Positions 25,323-36,475 of a stretch of DNA of 64,000 nt are shown here, one piece after another; within the stretch, counting starts at the first letter, position 1, and every line of letters starts with the position of its first letter. The notes under the pieces were generated by a model. It was not told where the DNA came from and searched no databases. It saw only the letters and a list, made by a program, of their open reading frames with translations. The stretch is from contig NC_091135.1 in assembly GCF_041381155.1 (NCBI RefSeq), positions 51,969,997 through 52,033,996 of the forward strand. Reading direction: 5' to 3'. A program made the translations under genes and the position numbers. The stretch comes from Argopecten irradians. Lineage: Eukaryota; Mollusca; Bivalvia; Pectinida; Pectinidae.

Positions 25323-28300
25323 CTACTGTGGAGCAGATTGATACATGTCAGCATGGGCTTTTAGAAAGTTATCAGTTCCCTGTAACACAAGATCCCCGTC
25401 CGACGGCCCATAGTCATCTAAGTGTGTGGGACAGGTGATGTAACCATGGTCACTCGCCCCATTGGAGGTCACAACTACCTGGGTGGCCACTATGGAGTCT
25501 GGATTGTCCTGCATGGCAACCGCCACAGGAATAAGTTCACTGACAACGCCACCTACGGCTGCCACACTCTGTGCTAGAGATTCTGCACCACTAACCGTCG
25601 CCATTTGCATTGTGATGGGCTCTACTGTGTTGTTATCTAGTCCCGCCATCATGGGAAGGTGCATGGGAACATGCTGGGCCTCTATGATGGTGATAGGCTG
25701 CATGTTAGAGTTGGTCCCAGTCTGGTGAGACACTAGTTGCTGTGAGGGATGTGGCATCAGATGTGTCTGTATATCCTGTCCCGTTGCTGTGCTACTGTTC
25801 TGTATGTGTACAGTAACATACCGTGGAGCCACCGGAGGAGGTACAGGAGGTGGAACGCTCACTTTTACACAAAATTCTGGCTTTTTACCTGATGAATTTA
25901 CATTACTGTTCCGTGAAATACGCTTATCAGCACCAGTGGAGATATCTGCCCCTTGATCTTGTTCAGTAATGCCCACCAGTTGTTCATTCATGTATACACT
26001 ACCAGTTTCATTCCTGCCTTTTTCCTTCTGTACTATCACATTGTGTGCATCTCCTGTAGCATCTGGAGTTGCTGAGGATTTTTCTTCTTTATTATCTTGG
26101 GTTGTGGTATTTTCCGCTTGAACACTGTCAGTTTCAGATGGAACTCTTTTCTTAGGCCGACCAACTTTCCTTTTGTTTCGTGGTTTAAAAACATGAGCCT
26201 GACCTGGTTTTAAGGGATGACATTTATGATCATTAAAAAGTTTAGGCCGGAAAAATCCTTTTCCACATGCTTCACACTTAAACTTGAAGTCTGCTCTATG
26301 TCCACGTTCATGCTCGCGTAAATGTGGTTTACGGCCAAATGAACGACCACACTCACGACATTTGTACGGCTTTATTCCACTGTGCGTAAGAATGTGAGAT
26401 TTCAACTTGTCTGGACGATTGAACTCTTTCTGACATCCTGAAAATAAAAAAAAAGAACATCAAGTTAATAACAGATATATTAATCTGCATATAAGTGTCT
26501 TTAATATACAGGTACAGAAATTATTACACATGCAAAAGTCACACTAATAGTTGTATATATCACCATGCAGGCTTACCCTGGCTTGTACTGAATTGTAATA
26601 AATGGAAGATGGAATTAATACATAGTTTAGACATGTTTGTTTCCATTTATGTGCTTCACTAATCATACAAAAATTTTTATGAACAGTGTGACTACCGCTT
26701 GTGTAATAATTCCTCTACCTGTATATTACAGACATATAAATATATATACAGATTTTGATATATAATTGATCCAATATGAGCCAAGGATATTCAGTACTGA
26801 ACAGTATTGAATACTCTGGCTACAGAATAATTAAATGAGTTAGGATTAATTTCAACTGTATGTTTTAGTTCATTCTTTTTCAGCTTGAATGTAGCCAAAA
26901 TAAGACTAAATAAAAATATTTACAGAAAGGAATAAATACAAAAATAATACATAATGATAAAATAGCGTACCTGTAAGAGCTTTGAATGGACACCTGTAAC
27001 GTTTATTAGAGTCATGTATCAGCATGTGTCGTTTCAGTTTGTCTTTCCGGTTAAAAGAAGCAGAACAGACTTCACACTGGAATGGTTTCTCCCCACTGTG
27101 TATTAACATGTGCATTTTAAGGTAGTGCTCTCCCTTGAATCTCTTGCTACATGTCGGACACTGAAACTGACCTGCACGGAAAAATTTTTTGGGTGACATG
27201 ATGTAGATAAAATAAATTCTTAATTAGTTAGAGTAATAAAACAGGTATATTTATTCTTTGGCCGAAGATACATGTATTTCAATTTAACCTCAAATATGAT
27301 TAAGGGGTAGAATGAAAATGGACTTTTAATTTAGTTCCTATATAATGTTGTGATAATGATTTGCAGTTGTTTCTAAATTAATAAATGAATTGCTGATTTT
27401 AACATGATTTTTTTCAGAAGTTGCCTAAAAGGTAGCTATGTAGGAGTTATTACTGTGTGGGACTCGTGGTGTCAATTTTCAGATCACATACTGGAAACAA
27501 AATGTATACCATGGAGAGTGGATCATTTCTGCCTTTTTCATCAGTTCTATAAGTGGAGCAATTGTATAGATCTGATTACAATACTGCTGGTTTTCAAAGG
27601 GCCTTTAGACGGTACATTATCACAGGTTTGTTCCTATGAATTCCTGTAAAAAATATTATTTAGCGACCTACCCTCAGATCCATGGGAGGGAAGATGGCGT
27701 CTAAGATATCTCTCGCATGTGAATGTTTTCTCACAGTGTGGACAGGAGTGGTTGTGGGTCGAGGTTGCTAAGTGGTGCTCCAGGGCCTCTGGAGTAGAGT
27801 ACTTGTTCATACATTTAGTGCACTGAAAATGTCTGAAAGTAACAAAATGTACAAAAATTTATTATACAGTTGTCCCATACTTGTCATAGTTTGATGTTTT
27901 GTCCCAGGTAATTCAGCTTTCCTACACCAACTAAACATAGCATATTGATATCCTTTAAATGTTTTGGCTATTATTTATAGAACAAAATCCAACCAAACTT
28001 CAATGGCATGAAGCTGGCAAGAAGTTCCAATCACTAAATCAGTGCTTTACACTCACCTTGGGCCAGGCTTAATCCCCTGATTAGGGTAAAGACTATGTGT
28101 GTACTGATGGACCCCAAGGTCATACAAGGTAGAGAAGAACTTGTTACACATATGACATCTGTAGGTCATGTCTTCTTCATGTGATTTAATATGCTCCAGG
28201 AAAGAGTCGAGATCTTTAAAGGTATCATGGCATTCCTTTACCACACACTTGTATACCTACACATAAAATTCACATATTGTACATGTCTTCCTAGCTAGTT

Positions 28301-31300
28301 GCTATGTGGCCATGAGGTGATACCTACAATCTAAAATTAGATCTCTATCGCTCCTTGTTAACTGTCCACTCATAGAAGACGGTTGATGGTCTAACAAAGT
28401 CCACCAGTGGACCATCTATAAGGAGCGATATAAATATCTTATTTTAGATTGTAGGTGTCACCTAATTAGCTTGTTTCACCTTGTGTGCTTTTAATTTTAA
28501 TGCTATTGTTGAAAGTAAAATACAATATTTGTTTAAACATATTGGCTTTTTTGGAAGTCAAAATTTCAATCTCTATATGATTGACAGGATATGTTCGTAT
28601 TAATGTTTAGCATAATTAGGCCACTTATCTACTGGTCGATACAAATAATATCATATCAATCCCCATTTATTTTAAAAGTTCAACTTTAGTCATCTCCATG
28701 GGGACAATGATCCTTTCAGAAGCTACAGAATGCACCATTACATGGTCTATCCTACCTGCTGGTCCTTGTGATGGACCATGTGTGTCTTGAGCTGGAAATA
28801 TGTCCTAAACTTTGCATTACAGTACTGACACAGGTACGAGTTGTCTACAACGACCTTCACCTTCGTGTTCTCTGCATCATCTGGTGGCTAAAAATACAAC
28901 AAAACTAAATATGTGAAATATGGTTTTGTCTGATTATTTGTTTTATAGGTCTGCCTGGTCATTTGTCTGAAGAAGGCAACAATGTACACATTGTACTAGT
29001 TATCGAAAAATGTCACACTTGCTGTGTAACAAATATCATTTTTGAATTTTCCTATCAATAAGGCTATCTTGTAAGTAACTGGAATCGGCTGAATCAAATT
29101 AAGCTACGTTAAAAATTAACAAATAAGACAAGTGCGATGTACATTTGTATAGTATGCAAAGAAGTTTTCATGGTACAGAAAATTCCATTCCTACTGTCCA
29201 TGCTCTATAAGAATAGATCTAAATATAACTTTTAACAATGAAGATACTATTGATACTTGCTATTGAAATGTTTTAGCAAATGTAACACTGTATCTAGCAA
29301 ACCTACGATGACCGTTCTGTAGGACGAATCCTCTGGAGTCCAGAACGGAAGGTGACAAGTAGTCGTAGCCATTTTTACCAGACTCTGAAAGGTCTTGGAA
29401 GGTCATATTCATTGAAGTAACATCTATATATGGTATGTATATATATATATACATGTATGTATATGACTTATAGTTATTTAAGGAATTCTTTGCCGGGGTT
29501 ACATAATTTACACATGCTCCATTATCATTATACCCTCATAACCTCAACAAAATAAAAATATATTCCTTATATTTACAGTTTTTCAAGTAAATGAATATTA
29601 TTTATTCTTGCAGCAGTTGTATATTTTTTTTTAAAATACCAATATCTTTTTCTCTCCCGTCTAGTCAAAGAATTCGATTGAACAGCTGATTGGAATCGAG
29701 TCATTCATATGTTCCCACCAAAAGTGGGGTCATGACCCTGCGTTGCTACACCATCAACTATTCCCGTAACAACAGAATCGCAGCGCGTGTTTTGTTATCA
29801 TTATACACTGATAATGATAAAACTAGAAAGCATGGTTATTGAGTCCATGTCAGTGCAAACTGTAAATATATGACGGTTTGACAGTTTTGTTCGTTTGACA
29901 TATACCAAATACTTGTAAGCTACATACATGTATGTATACATATCATTGTTCTCATACAGGCCATTATATTTTTCAAGGGTTTTTGTGTCGTCCATCTCCA
30001 CGTCTGCGTCATCTGGTTAATAAACATGTAAAACAAACCAACAAGTAAATTGTTTGTGGTTTTTCTCATGTGACATGTATATAAATATTTCATGAAGTAC
30101 TGTACGTTAATGATGCTACTGGTTACCTTTTCCTCCAACATCTGCCCCCCAGGTTCCTGTAATCCACACGGATCAACAACGGTCGGATCCACCATAGGAT
30201 TATTATCCATGACAACCACTTGTGGGACATCAGTAACATGAGCTAGAGAATCTTCATGAGCCAGCAGTTGGTTATGGTTCAGATCCTGAGATGGAGGAGG
30301 ATCCAGGGTGGAGTCCAAAGGAGGCTCATCTTCCTCAATCAAAAGGGGTGAGGGCTGACTTGGTAAGGTTGACCCCGCACCCGCAGGCCATACCTAAAAC
30401 AGCAAAAGAATTTGATGAATACAATGTAATTAACTTAATAAAATAAAAAAGAAGCAAAAAGAACACAACTTGATATTAAGGTAAATTAAGTTAAGAACTT
30501 ACAGATAATTATCACAGAAGTGAAAACCGACATCTTTTCCTTTGAATCAAATACATGTACATTGTATTCTTATGCTCATACTGCCCAACTGATCTTTCTT
30601 TAAAGCTTCTTTCAAAAGGTGGATGAATTATATAAAATATAACACATTAACCAGACTTGAATGTGGCTGGTTTATCAATAGAGTAATAGAAATTCTAGTA
30701 TTTTACAATATTGTATTTACCTTGTGTGTTGCCATATGTTTTTTGACATTAGATTTCTGTGCAAATGCTCGTCCACAAACAATGCACTGAAAAGGTTTTT
30801 CTCCTGTGTGTGCCCGTATATGCTGGTTAAGGTCAAAGTTTTTAGAAAATGTTTTATCACAGTAGTTACAGCGAAGTTTTTTCTTCTCGTCCAATACCAT
30901 GTTACCATTTTTACTACGTTTTAGCTTCACTAGAGAGTCTGCTGACACAACTGTGACCAGACTAGCTTGGGCAGATTTTCTTCCTGTAAGAGTGAAATGT
31001 ATGCTATGTATTTTCAACAAAATCTTATGTACAGTGGAACCTCCCAAAACCGAACCTTCTCAAAACCGATCACCTCTAGAAACCGAACATTGATGTCATG
31101 TACGGAATGAATTCCTCTTTATTAATAGTATATAAAACTTCCCAAAACCGATCCCTCCCAATTCTGAATACCGGACCGATTTTGAGATCGGAATAGTCAA
31201 ATGTAACTAAAATACACTTCTGAAAACCGGCCTACCCTGAGCGACACCGATAGATTGCATTGAGGTCTGATCAACCGACCGTGAAATACACACATACCTG

Positions 31301-34215
31301 TACCATAGTTAATGCATGTCATGTCCTTGGGCATGTATACCGATTGGAAGGCTATAGGTACACAGTAATTATACCTGAGATGGTGGTGTAATTATTTAAT
31401 CATGCCTATTGTTTAGATATCTAACGAAGGTCTACCATGTGCACGCGGTTTGTTTAATGTAGGAAAACAAGCAGAGCTAGTAATAAAGAGAAAGTTTCGT
31501 ATTCAAATCACACTTTGTTTTATTTACATATGTAGTTGTCGGATAACGTAAATTATCTGTATGAAGAAGCCGAAGCCATGTATTGTTTTAGAAAATGACT
31601 ATGTCATATAATGATCGTGTAATTAGACCATATAATTTGATTCTTGACGTAACCGGAATCGATCGGTCGTATGTAGGTTGCAGACGAGAACATCCCCAAG
31701 AACATTCACGCAACTAACTAACTAAACTACGTTTATAAGCGGTAACAAAGTCAAGTTTGCTGTAATCCATTCCTTTTAAACGTATGATTCTCTCTTTTGT
31801 GATAACATTCACATTAACAATCAATATTGGTCGGTTTTAACGAACACTAGGCATACATGCTGTGCACTAATGTAAAAAAACGACTTCTGATCGATTAAAT
31901 CCGGATCGTGATGATCGGTATTCGGTTCACTTCTCCAAACCTAACCCTCTCTAAACCGGCCGAAATTATATGCACCGACCATGATCGGTTTCGGGAGGTT
32001 CCACTGTATATTCAGAAGATATAAGTTTAGGATACATTTAATCAGTAAAACTAGATTTCAGTAGACATATTCAAAAGAGGATATGTATATAGTGAACTGG
32101 AATACACGTAGTCATATTTGAACAAAATTCTTCTTATGAATAGTTAATCAAATCAAATAGTGACACCATACAAGCATTTGGTCGACTCACCTGCCTTTGT
32201 TGGACTAGGTTTGGCTATGTTGCCCATATTAGGAGCTATAGGTTTCTCAGGAAGTGTTGTCAAGGTAATTTGTTGTTGTACAGGCTGTAGGTGAATTTGA
32301 TTGGTCGAATGAACGGTGCTGGTGAATGCAGAGCCACTGGAAGGCAGTGATGTTGTCACAGGGCTTAGGATGGTGACATTGTTTGGTGACCTTGAAGTAA
32401 AATTTGCCACTTGAGACAGGAATGGACCAGCTGACTGTAAAGTTGAGGCTTGCTATAAAAACAAAAGATGAGCATAGCATGAAATCTGTTCTGATTGATG
32501 ATTTATGATCAAAGCATAAAATTAACAAGAAAGAATACTACAAGAATTGAAAGAATACCAAGTGTACAGAGCTTGTTGTTTCTTAATGTTGGGACTTTAT
32601 AGAACATCAAGGTAGGTAATTCTTTGTAAAAACTGTGTCATTAAACATAGGTCTTTGGCTGACAGTTTCTCCCTGAATGTAAGAAGCAGTGTACTACCAG
32701 TATTTTCTTGATGTTGTACAGAGACGGTCACCTGGTCCCAATATCATCAATGTTGTAAGGAAATTCTTTTCATTAATGTTCCTAAATGATAATTCTTTAA
32801 TTTAAAATTCTCTAAAGGAGGCTAAGGAATGAAGATAATGCAATAATTTCAAGCATCATCAAAGTAAGCTTTCAACATCTTCTCTACTGACAATTTTTAT
32901 CATTTTGCTTTCGGTGGGCATGAGGACCACTTGATCCACAACAGCTCCGAGATTAACGCCATCCTGGATGCCACTGACGAAAACCACTAAATTTATGGCT
33001 TTTGCGGAGAAGATGTTGCTGATAGTATCTATGACCCCTTCAAAGATTGTGAAGACAAATCTGTTCCGTCTTCAAATATACAAACGGTCCTTTTTAGGGC
33101 CACCAATAGCCACAAAAAATTGCTTAAGTATGACTATACTTGGACGTTTTACATCTAACTAAACATCTTGAAGACATAATGAAGTCTTACCAGTTGAATA
33201 GCTGATGTGTCCACATTAGCAAAAGACATGAGATCATCAGTAAGGACCATGTTCTGTGGCAGCTGGGTGATGGAGGTCTGAGGTGTATAGGAGGTCTACA
33301 ACACATGGTAACAGCATTGAGTCAAACCATAATAGAAATGAAAATTGATATCTTCTTGTGATGCATCTAAAATCATATGCTTAATTGTCATTAATAATAC
33401 CATGTTAAGTACATAATTGATATGTTGAATCAATAATATAGCAAATAAAAATTTCTAATAAAATTTGGCTTAATGATTTTTAAGTTTGAAACTAAGGATA
33501 GATATTAAGATTTAGATTTCAATCTGATCAAAGCCCCAGGGAGGCAGAGCCTACAATTAGGTATAAAGATATCAATTGAAATTTGTTATTAATAATTATA
33601 CCAGGCATTATAGTCTACATTAAGGTGTAGAGGAATCAATTAATATCCTTTATTAATAAGTATACCAGGCTTTAAAAAGATTAAGTGAATCAAGATTTGC
33701 CTCTATACCTGTATGAGTTGTGGCCCTTTATTGACATTTTGAATTAAGTTTGATGATACTGGTACGGTATTGACAGCACTTCCTATAGCGTTTGTCATCT
33801 GTTGTAGAGTTTTCTGAGCTATACATCGGCTCTGCTTGTGGTTTACAAAGGCACCAAGAGAAGTGAACTGCTTTTTACACTTCCCACATTGAAAGACATC
33901 ATCTTCATCAACTACAAATGTAAACAAATTAAATAAAAGATGAACAATCAAAAGTATAAAATGGATAATGTAAACATGTAGTCCAAGGCTGTGATTATAA
34001 CTAAACAAAATACAAACACTACAAATATACAAATTTATACTGGTTGATTCTCATTTATCTTTCTACCTTATCATTTACATGTAATATATTACCATACTAT
34101 ACCCTAGAATCAATTATTACAATGTATAAATGTCCCCAGGCCACTTACTTGGTGAAGCTTCAGTAACTGTAGACTCCAACAGAGACTGGACTGCCACCGC
34201 GGTCTGACAATCCAT
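25323..34215 (-). CDS. ZNF341: ZNF341 orthologue, 13-finger C2H2 transcription factor
   Basis: Nuclear DNA-binding factor; the human protein activates STAT3 and STAT1. Exons: 34223-34149 (ATG at 34215; [14 protein letters not shown] matches human MDNQTVLAVQSLLD), 33911-33709 ([15 protein letters not shown] finger), 33295-33191, 32452-32191, 30983-30721 (two fingers, ...[18 protein letters not shown]), 30393-30127 (acidic, Pro-rich), 28887-28756, 28256-28057, 27832-27672, 27171-26971, 26437-25323. All phases match, giving about 991 residues (human 854). Thirteen finger-like units are visible; the first ends in Cys instead of His, and one is split across the last intron ([13 protein letters not shown]). 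The C-terminal exon adds a basic [13 protein letters not shown] stretch and a long Gln/Thr/Val-rich tail. The first exon opens in-frame with SGM and has an acceptor before it, so a further upstream exon, not found, may supply the true start. No disruptions seen. Confidence 0.93.
28315..28463. mobile_element. Palindromic MITE in a ZNF341 intron
   Basis: The left arm is AGGTGATACCTACAATCTAA and the right arm, inverted, is AGGTGACACCTACAATCTAA. Further paired blocks ATCGCTCCTT and TGTCCAC/GTGGAC bring almost the whole 149 bp into one imperfect hairpin. No coding capacity. It lies between exons 28887-28756 and 28256-28057. Confidence 0.7.
29283..29427 (-). other. Possible extra ZNF341 exon (unsupported)
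   Basis: A minus-strand open stretch reads [18 protein letters not shown] and continues to LQNGHRR. It lies between ATATATAG, a possible acceptor, and a GTTTGC donor. Vertebrate ZNF341 has no matching segment, and the flanking exons (30393-30127 and 28887-28756) already join in phase 0 without it. It may be chance. Confidence 0.2.
29977..30013 (-). other. Possible acidic micro-exon of ZNF341 (unsupported)
   Basis: After a plausible acceptor (TTAACCAG) the minus strand reads [18 protein letters not shown] in one frame. That frame needs a one-base overhang from the previous exon, which ends in phase 0, so direct inclusion would not keep frame. Recorded because the acidic sequence resembles the neighbouring linker. 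Confidence 0.15.
31030..32008. mobile_element. Non-autonomous pogo-like TIR element, 979 bp
   Basis: The left end is TACAGTGGAACCTCCCAAAA and the right end is its inverse, GGGAGGTTCCACTGTA, at 31993-32008. CAGTGGAACCTCC resembles Tigger/pogo termini, and TA borders fit the target rule. Sub-terminal copies of AAACCGA recur inside both ends. No transposase frame survives. It sits in a ZNF341 intron. Confidence 0.8.
32859..33155 (-). pseudogene. Unidentified fossil coding segment in a ZNF341 intron
   Basis: The minus strand is open for 70 codons down to a TGA at 32861-32859, including [20 protein letters not shown] and [20 protein letters not shown]. The same frame continues upstream past one TGA (near 33072-33074) as [20 protein letters not shown] to a TAG near 33160. 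The plus strand also has a long frame here with one stop ([20 protein letters not shown]...), so the coding strand is not settled. No family was recognised. It is not part of ZNF341, whose exons splice around it. Confidence 0.35.
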
Positions 34216-34576
34216 CCCAGACACTGTAAAATACAACATAGCAATTAAAACATTCTGCTCAACAATCTTTAAAATCTTTTTCTCTTTTCAGTATATTTCT
34301 TGAAATAGTTTAATTTACAGGTATTCTCTAAAACATTAAACTGATTTCCTATTTTAGTATCATTTTAGCAGGAATAGGTAATTAATATTTTTCTTGAATT
34401 AATTGAATTAATAGGTGGAAATACCTTAGCTACTCATGAACCACAACCCCATTGAAATGATGATATTTTCATCATAGCTTATTAAAAGCTCCACTTAGCT
34501 ATTTCTCTTTTTCCTTTTATAAATGAATGTTTTGTTTTATTCCCTCTGCAAGTTGTAACCAAAAAGGATTTAATAA

Positions 34577-35260
34577 ACAAGAGGCCTTAAGAATGATCTT
34601 CCTATTGATACAATTCAATATATAGTAGAAGTACACAGTAATAGAAAAATATGGATAGAATACAAAACACTAAATGGGTTAAAAAGTCTTTCCTTTTCTT
34701 CGACAATATTCTAAAGATGAAATTTATCTGTTAATGATGATACATTGTATTTTACCATGTGAGGTCATGATCATTCTTAAGTGAACAAATTTGAAGTGCT
34801 TCGTCCACCACACCATAAAGGTCTAAAGGTCCAGTTTCTGAATACTGAAGGTCTTTATAACTTACTGACAACTTATTCAAAGATTTCATCTACATGCATT
34901 TGACCTCTGGGACCTCGAAAGTATGAAAGTCCTTTATTCCAGCATTGTTACAGGAACAATAACAGTGAGGTCTCTTTCGGGTCTCCGAGTAAATACTGAC
35001 AAGAAGTGTTTTAATATTTTAGACCAATATTGACCCATGACTTTGAATGAAGGTCAAGGTCATTCATTTCAACAAGCAATTGTTAGTCCTTCATCCCTGA
35101 GCATGCCCAGTAACATCTAGCTGGTCTCATATCAGTACTCTGGCCTATTGGTTATTTAGAAGAAGCAATTTGAATGAAAAAGTTCACTGACAACAGGTAT
35201 AGTGCATGAAGCACAATGACATTAAGTCATCTGCAAATCATTTGATGACCTAAAATCTAT
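34577..35260 (+). mobile_element. Decayed ACAAGAG-headed element with 145-bp-type units
   Basis: Begins ACAAGAGGCCTTAAG, like the heads of the other Helitron-like elements. The middle has diverged units of the 20.9-23.2 kb array (TGAATGAAGGTCAAGGTCAT at about 35045). It ends near ATTTGATGACCTAAAAT. The hairpins are no longer clear, so the borders are approximate. It lies just upstream of the first ZNF341 exon seen. Confidence 0.4.
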
Positions 35261-36475
35261 TTGGTAATGTGCAGGTTCTTTTGACCAGTTTTAAAGGCAG
35301 TACACTATGGAGTTGACCTACTGACCCACTTTGATCTCCACAAATTAACCTTTTTTAAAATGTTTACTATTGTTTTATTTTGTCAAATTTTAGCTAATTC
35401 CTCTGTAAAAGAGGTTGATTAAATTTACTTGAGCCAGCTTACACTTATCTTAGCAAATTATTGGCCAAATCAATCAACCCCTAGTATTCTTCACAGCCAG
35501 ATTCTTAATATGACAAGTTTTTTGTTATTTTTTTCTTTGACATTGAATTCTAATTCATATGTACAAGTGATCTAGGTCTATATAAGGACAAGCTGCTCAG
35601 GTTTTTTTTAGTAATAATCGACGTCATTAATGCCCCTTTTAATCAGCTGTTGTAACTAACACCTACAAAATTGTGTGTGACCCAGTGAGGTGAGGCTATT
35701 CTGTATACCGTAACCCCCCTGAAACCTAGTAAGTTGGCCATTCCAGAAATGTTATTTACACCCATTCATGACAACAAGACATTTCATAAATTTACGTTCT
35801 GGTACATCTCGAATGCGATACAAACATTCTAATCTCAATATTGATAAAATATGTAGACCATCTGTTAGGAGGAAACATTTTCAAATGACTGGAAGGATTT
35901 TTTTATTTGCCGTTTTCACTATAGCTATCTTTATATTTTTGAGAGGAAATCAAAATGGCGGAACACCGACAACATGCAAATTTCAAGATTCGTGTTTGAA
36001 CGATTGGAGTAAAGTTAAATAACGATAACAGTAAGCGAAATTAAGATAGAAACTATTTTTCGAATAGTTTGGAAATGTGAATGACCTGAGAATGGCTCCA
36101 AAAACGTTTGCGCCATAATTTCTTTAGTGTTTTCGCCTTCAGATCTGCTGTTCCATCAATAGCGCCATCTACAAACAGCGAAAGAGAGGCCCAAAAGGGT
36201 TTTCTTAAGTAATGTGCTAATATATTTTTCAGATAAAGTGAAAAGTTAAATTTGGCATATTTCTCCATTTTTATTATGTTGAAATTATGTAATAAAATGA
36301 CAAAAAATTACTTGTATTTCTTTGAAGCATTATTTCTTAAAATCCATTCAACGAAATTTGATTGTCACCCTTTACGGACCTTACTATCCGTATGATCACA
36401 TGATTAGTCATGTGATTTCAGCCATGTGATTTGTTATTTGTAGTCATCTAGGCCTGCAGTCCTGCCAGCGGTATC
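35261..36475. promoter_or_regulatory. Shared upstream region of ZNF341 and GALNS
   Basis: The two genes diverge from this interval, with start codons at 34215 (minus) and 36476 (plus). It should contain the GALNS promoter and probably the ZNF341 5' exon and promoter. No TATA-like element can be assigned. GATTAGTCATGTGATTTC and TCATGTGATTTG-like repeats lie at about 36390-36435, just before GALNS, and ATCACATGATTAGTCATGTGAT there is nearly palindromic around an E-box-like CATGTG. This assignment rests on position. Confidence 0.4.

Noticed and set aside
35768-36022. 84-codon plus-strand frame with a hydrophobic stretch upstream of GALNS
   Set aside because: No homology recognised, and it lies in the expected promoter interval. 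The GALNS signal peptide is already supplied by the ATG at 36476.
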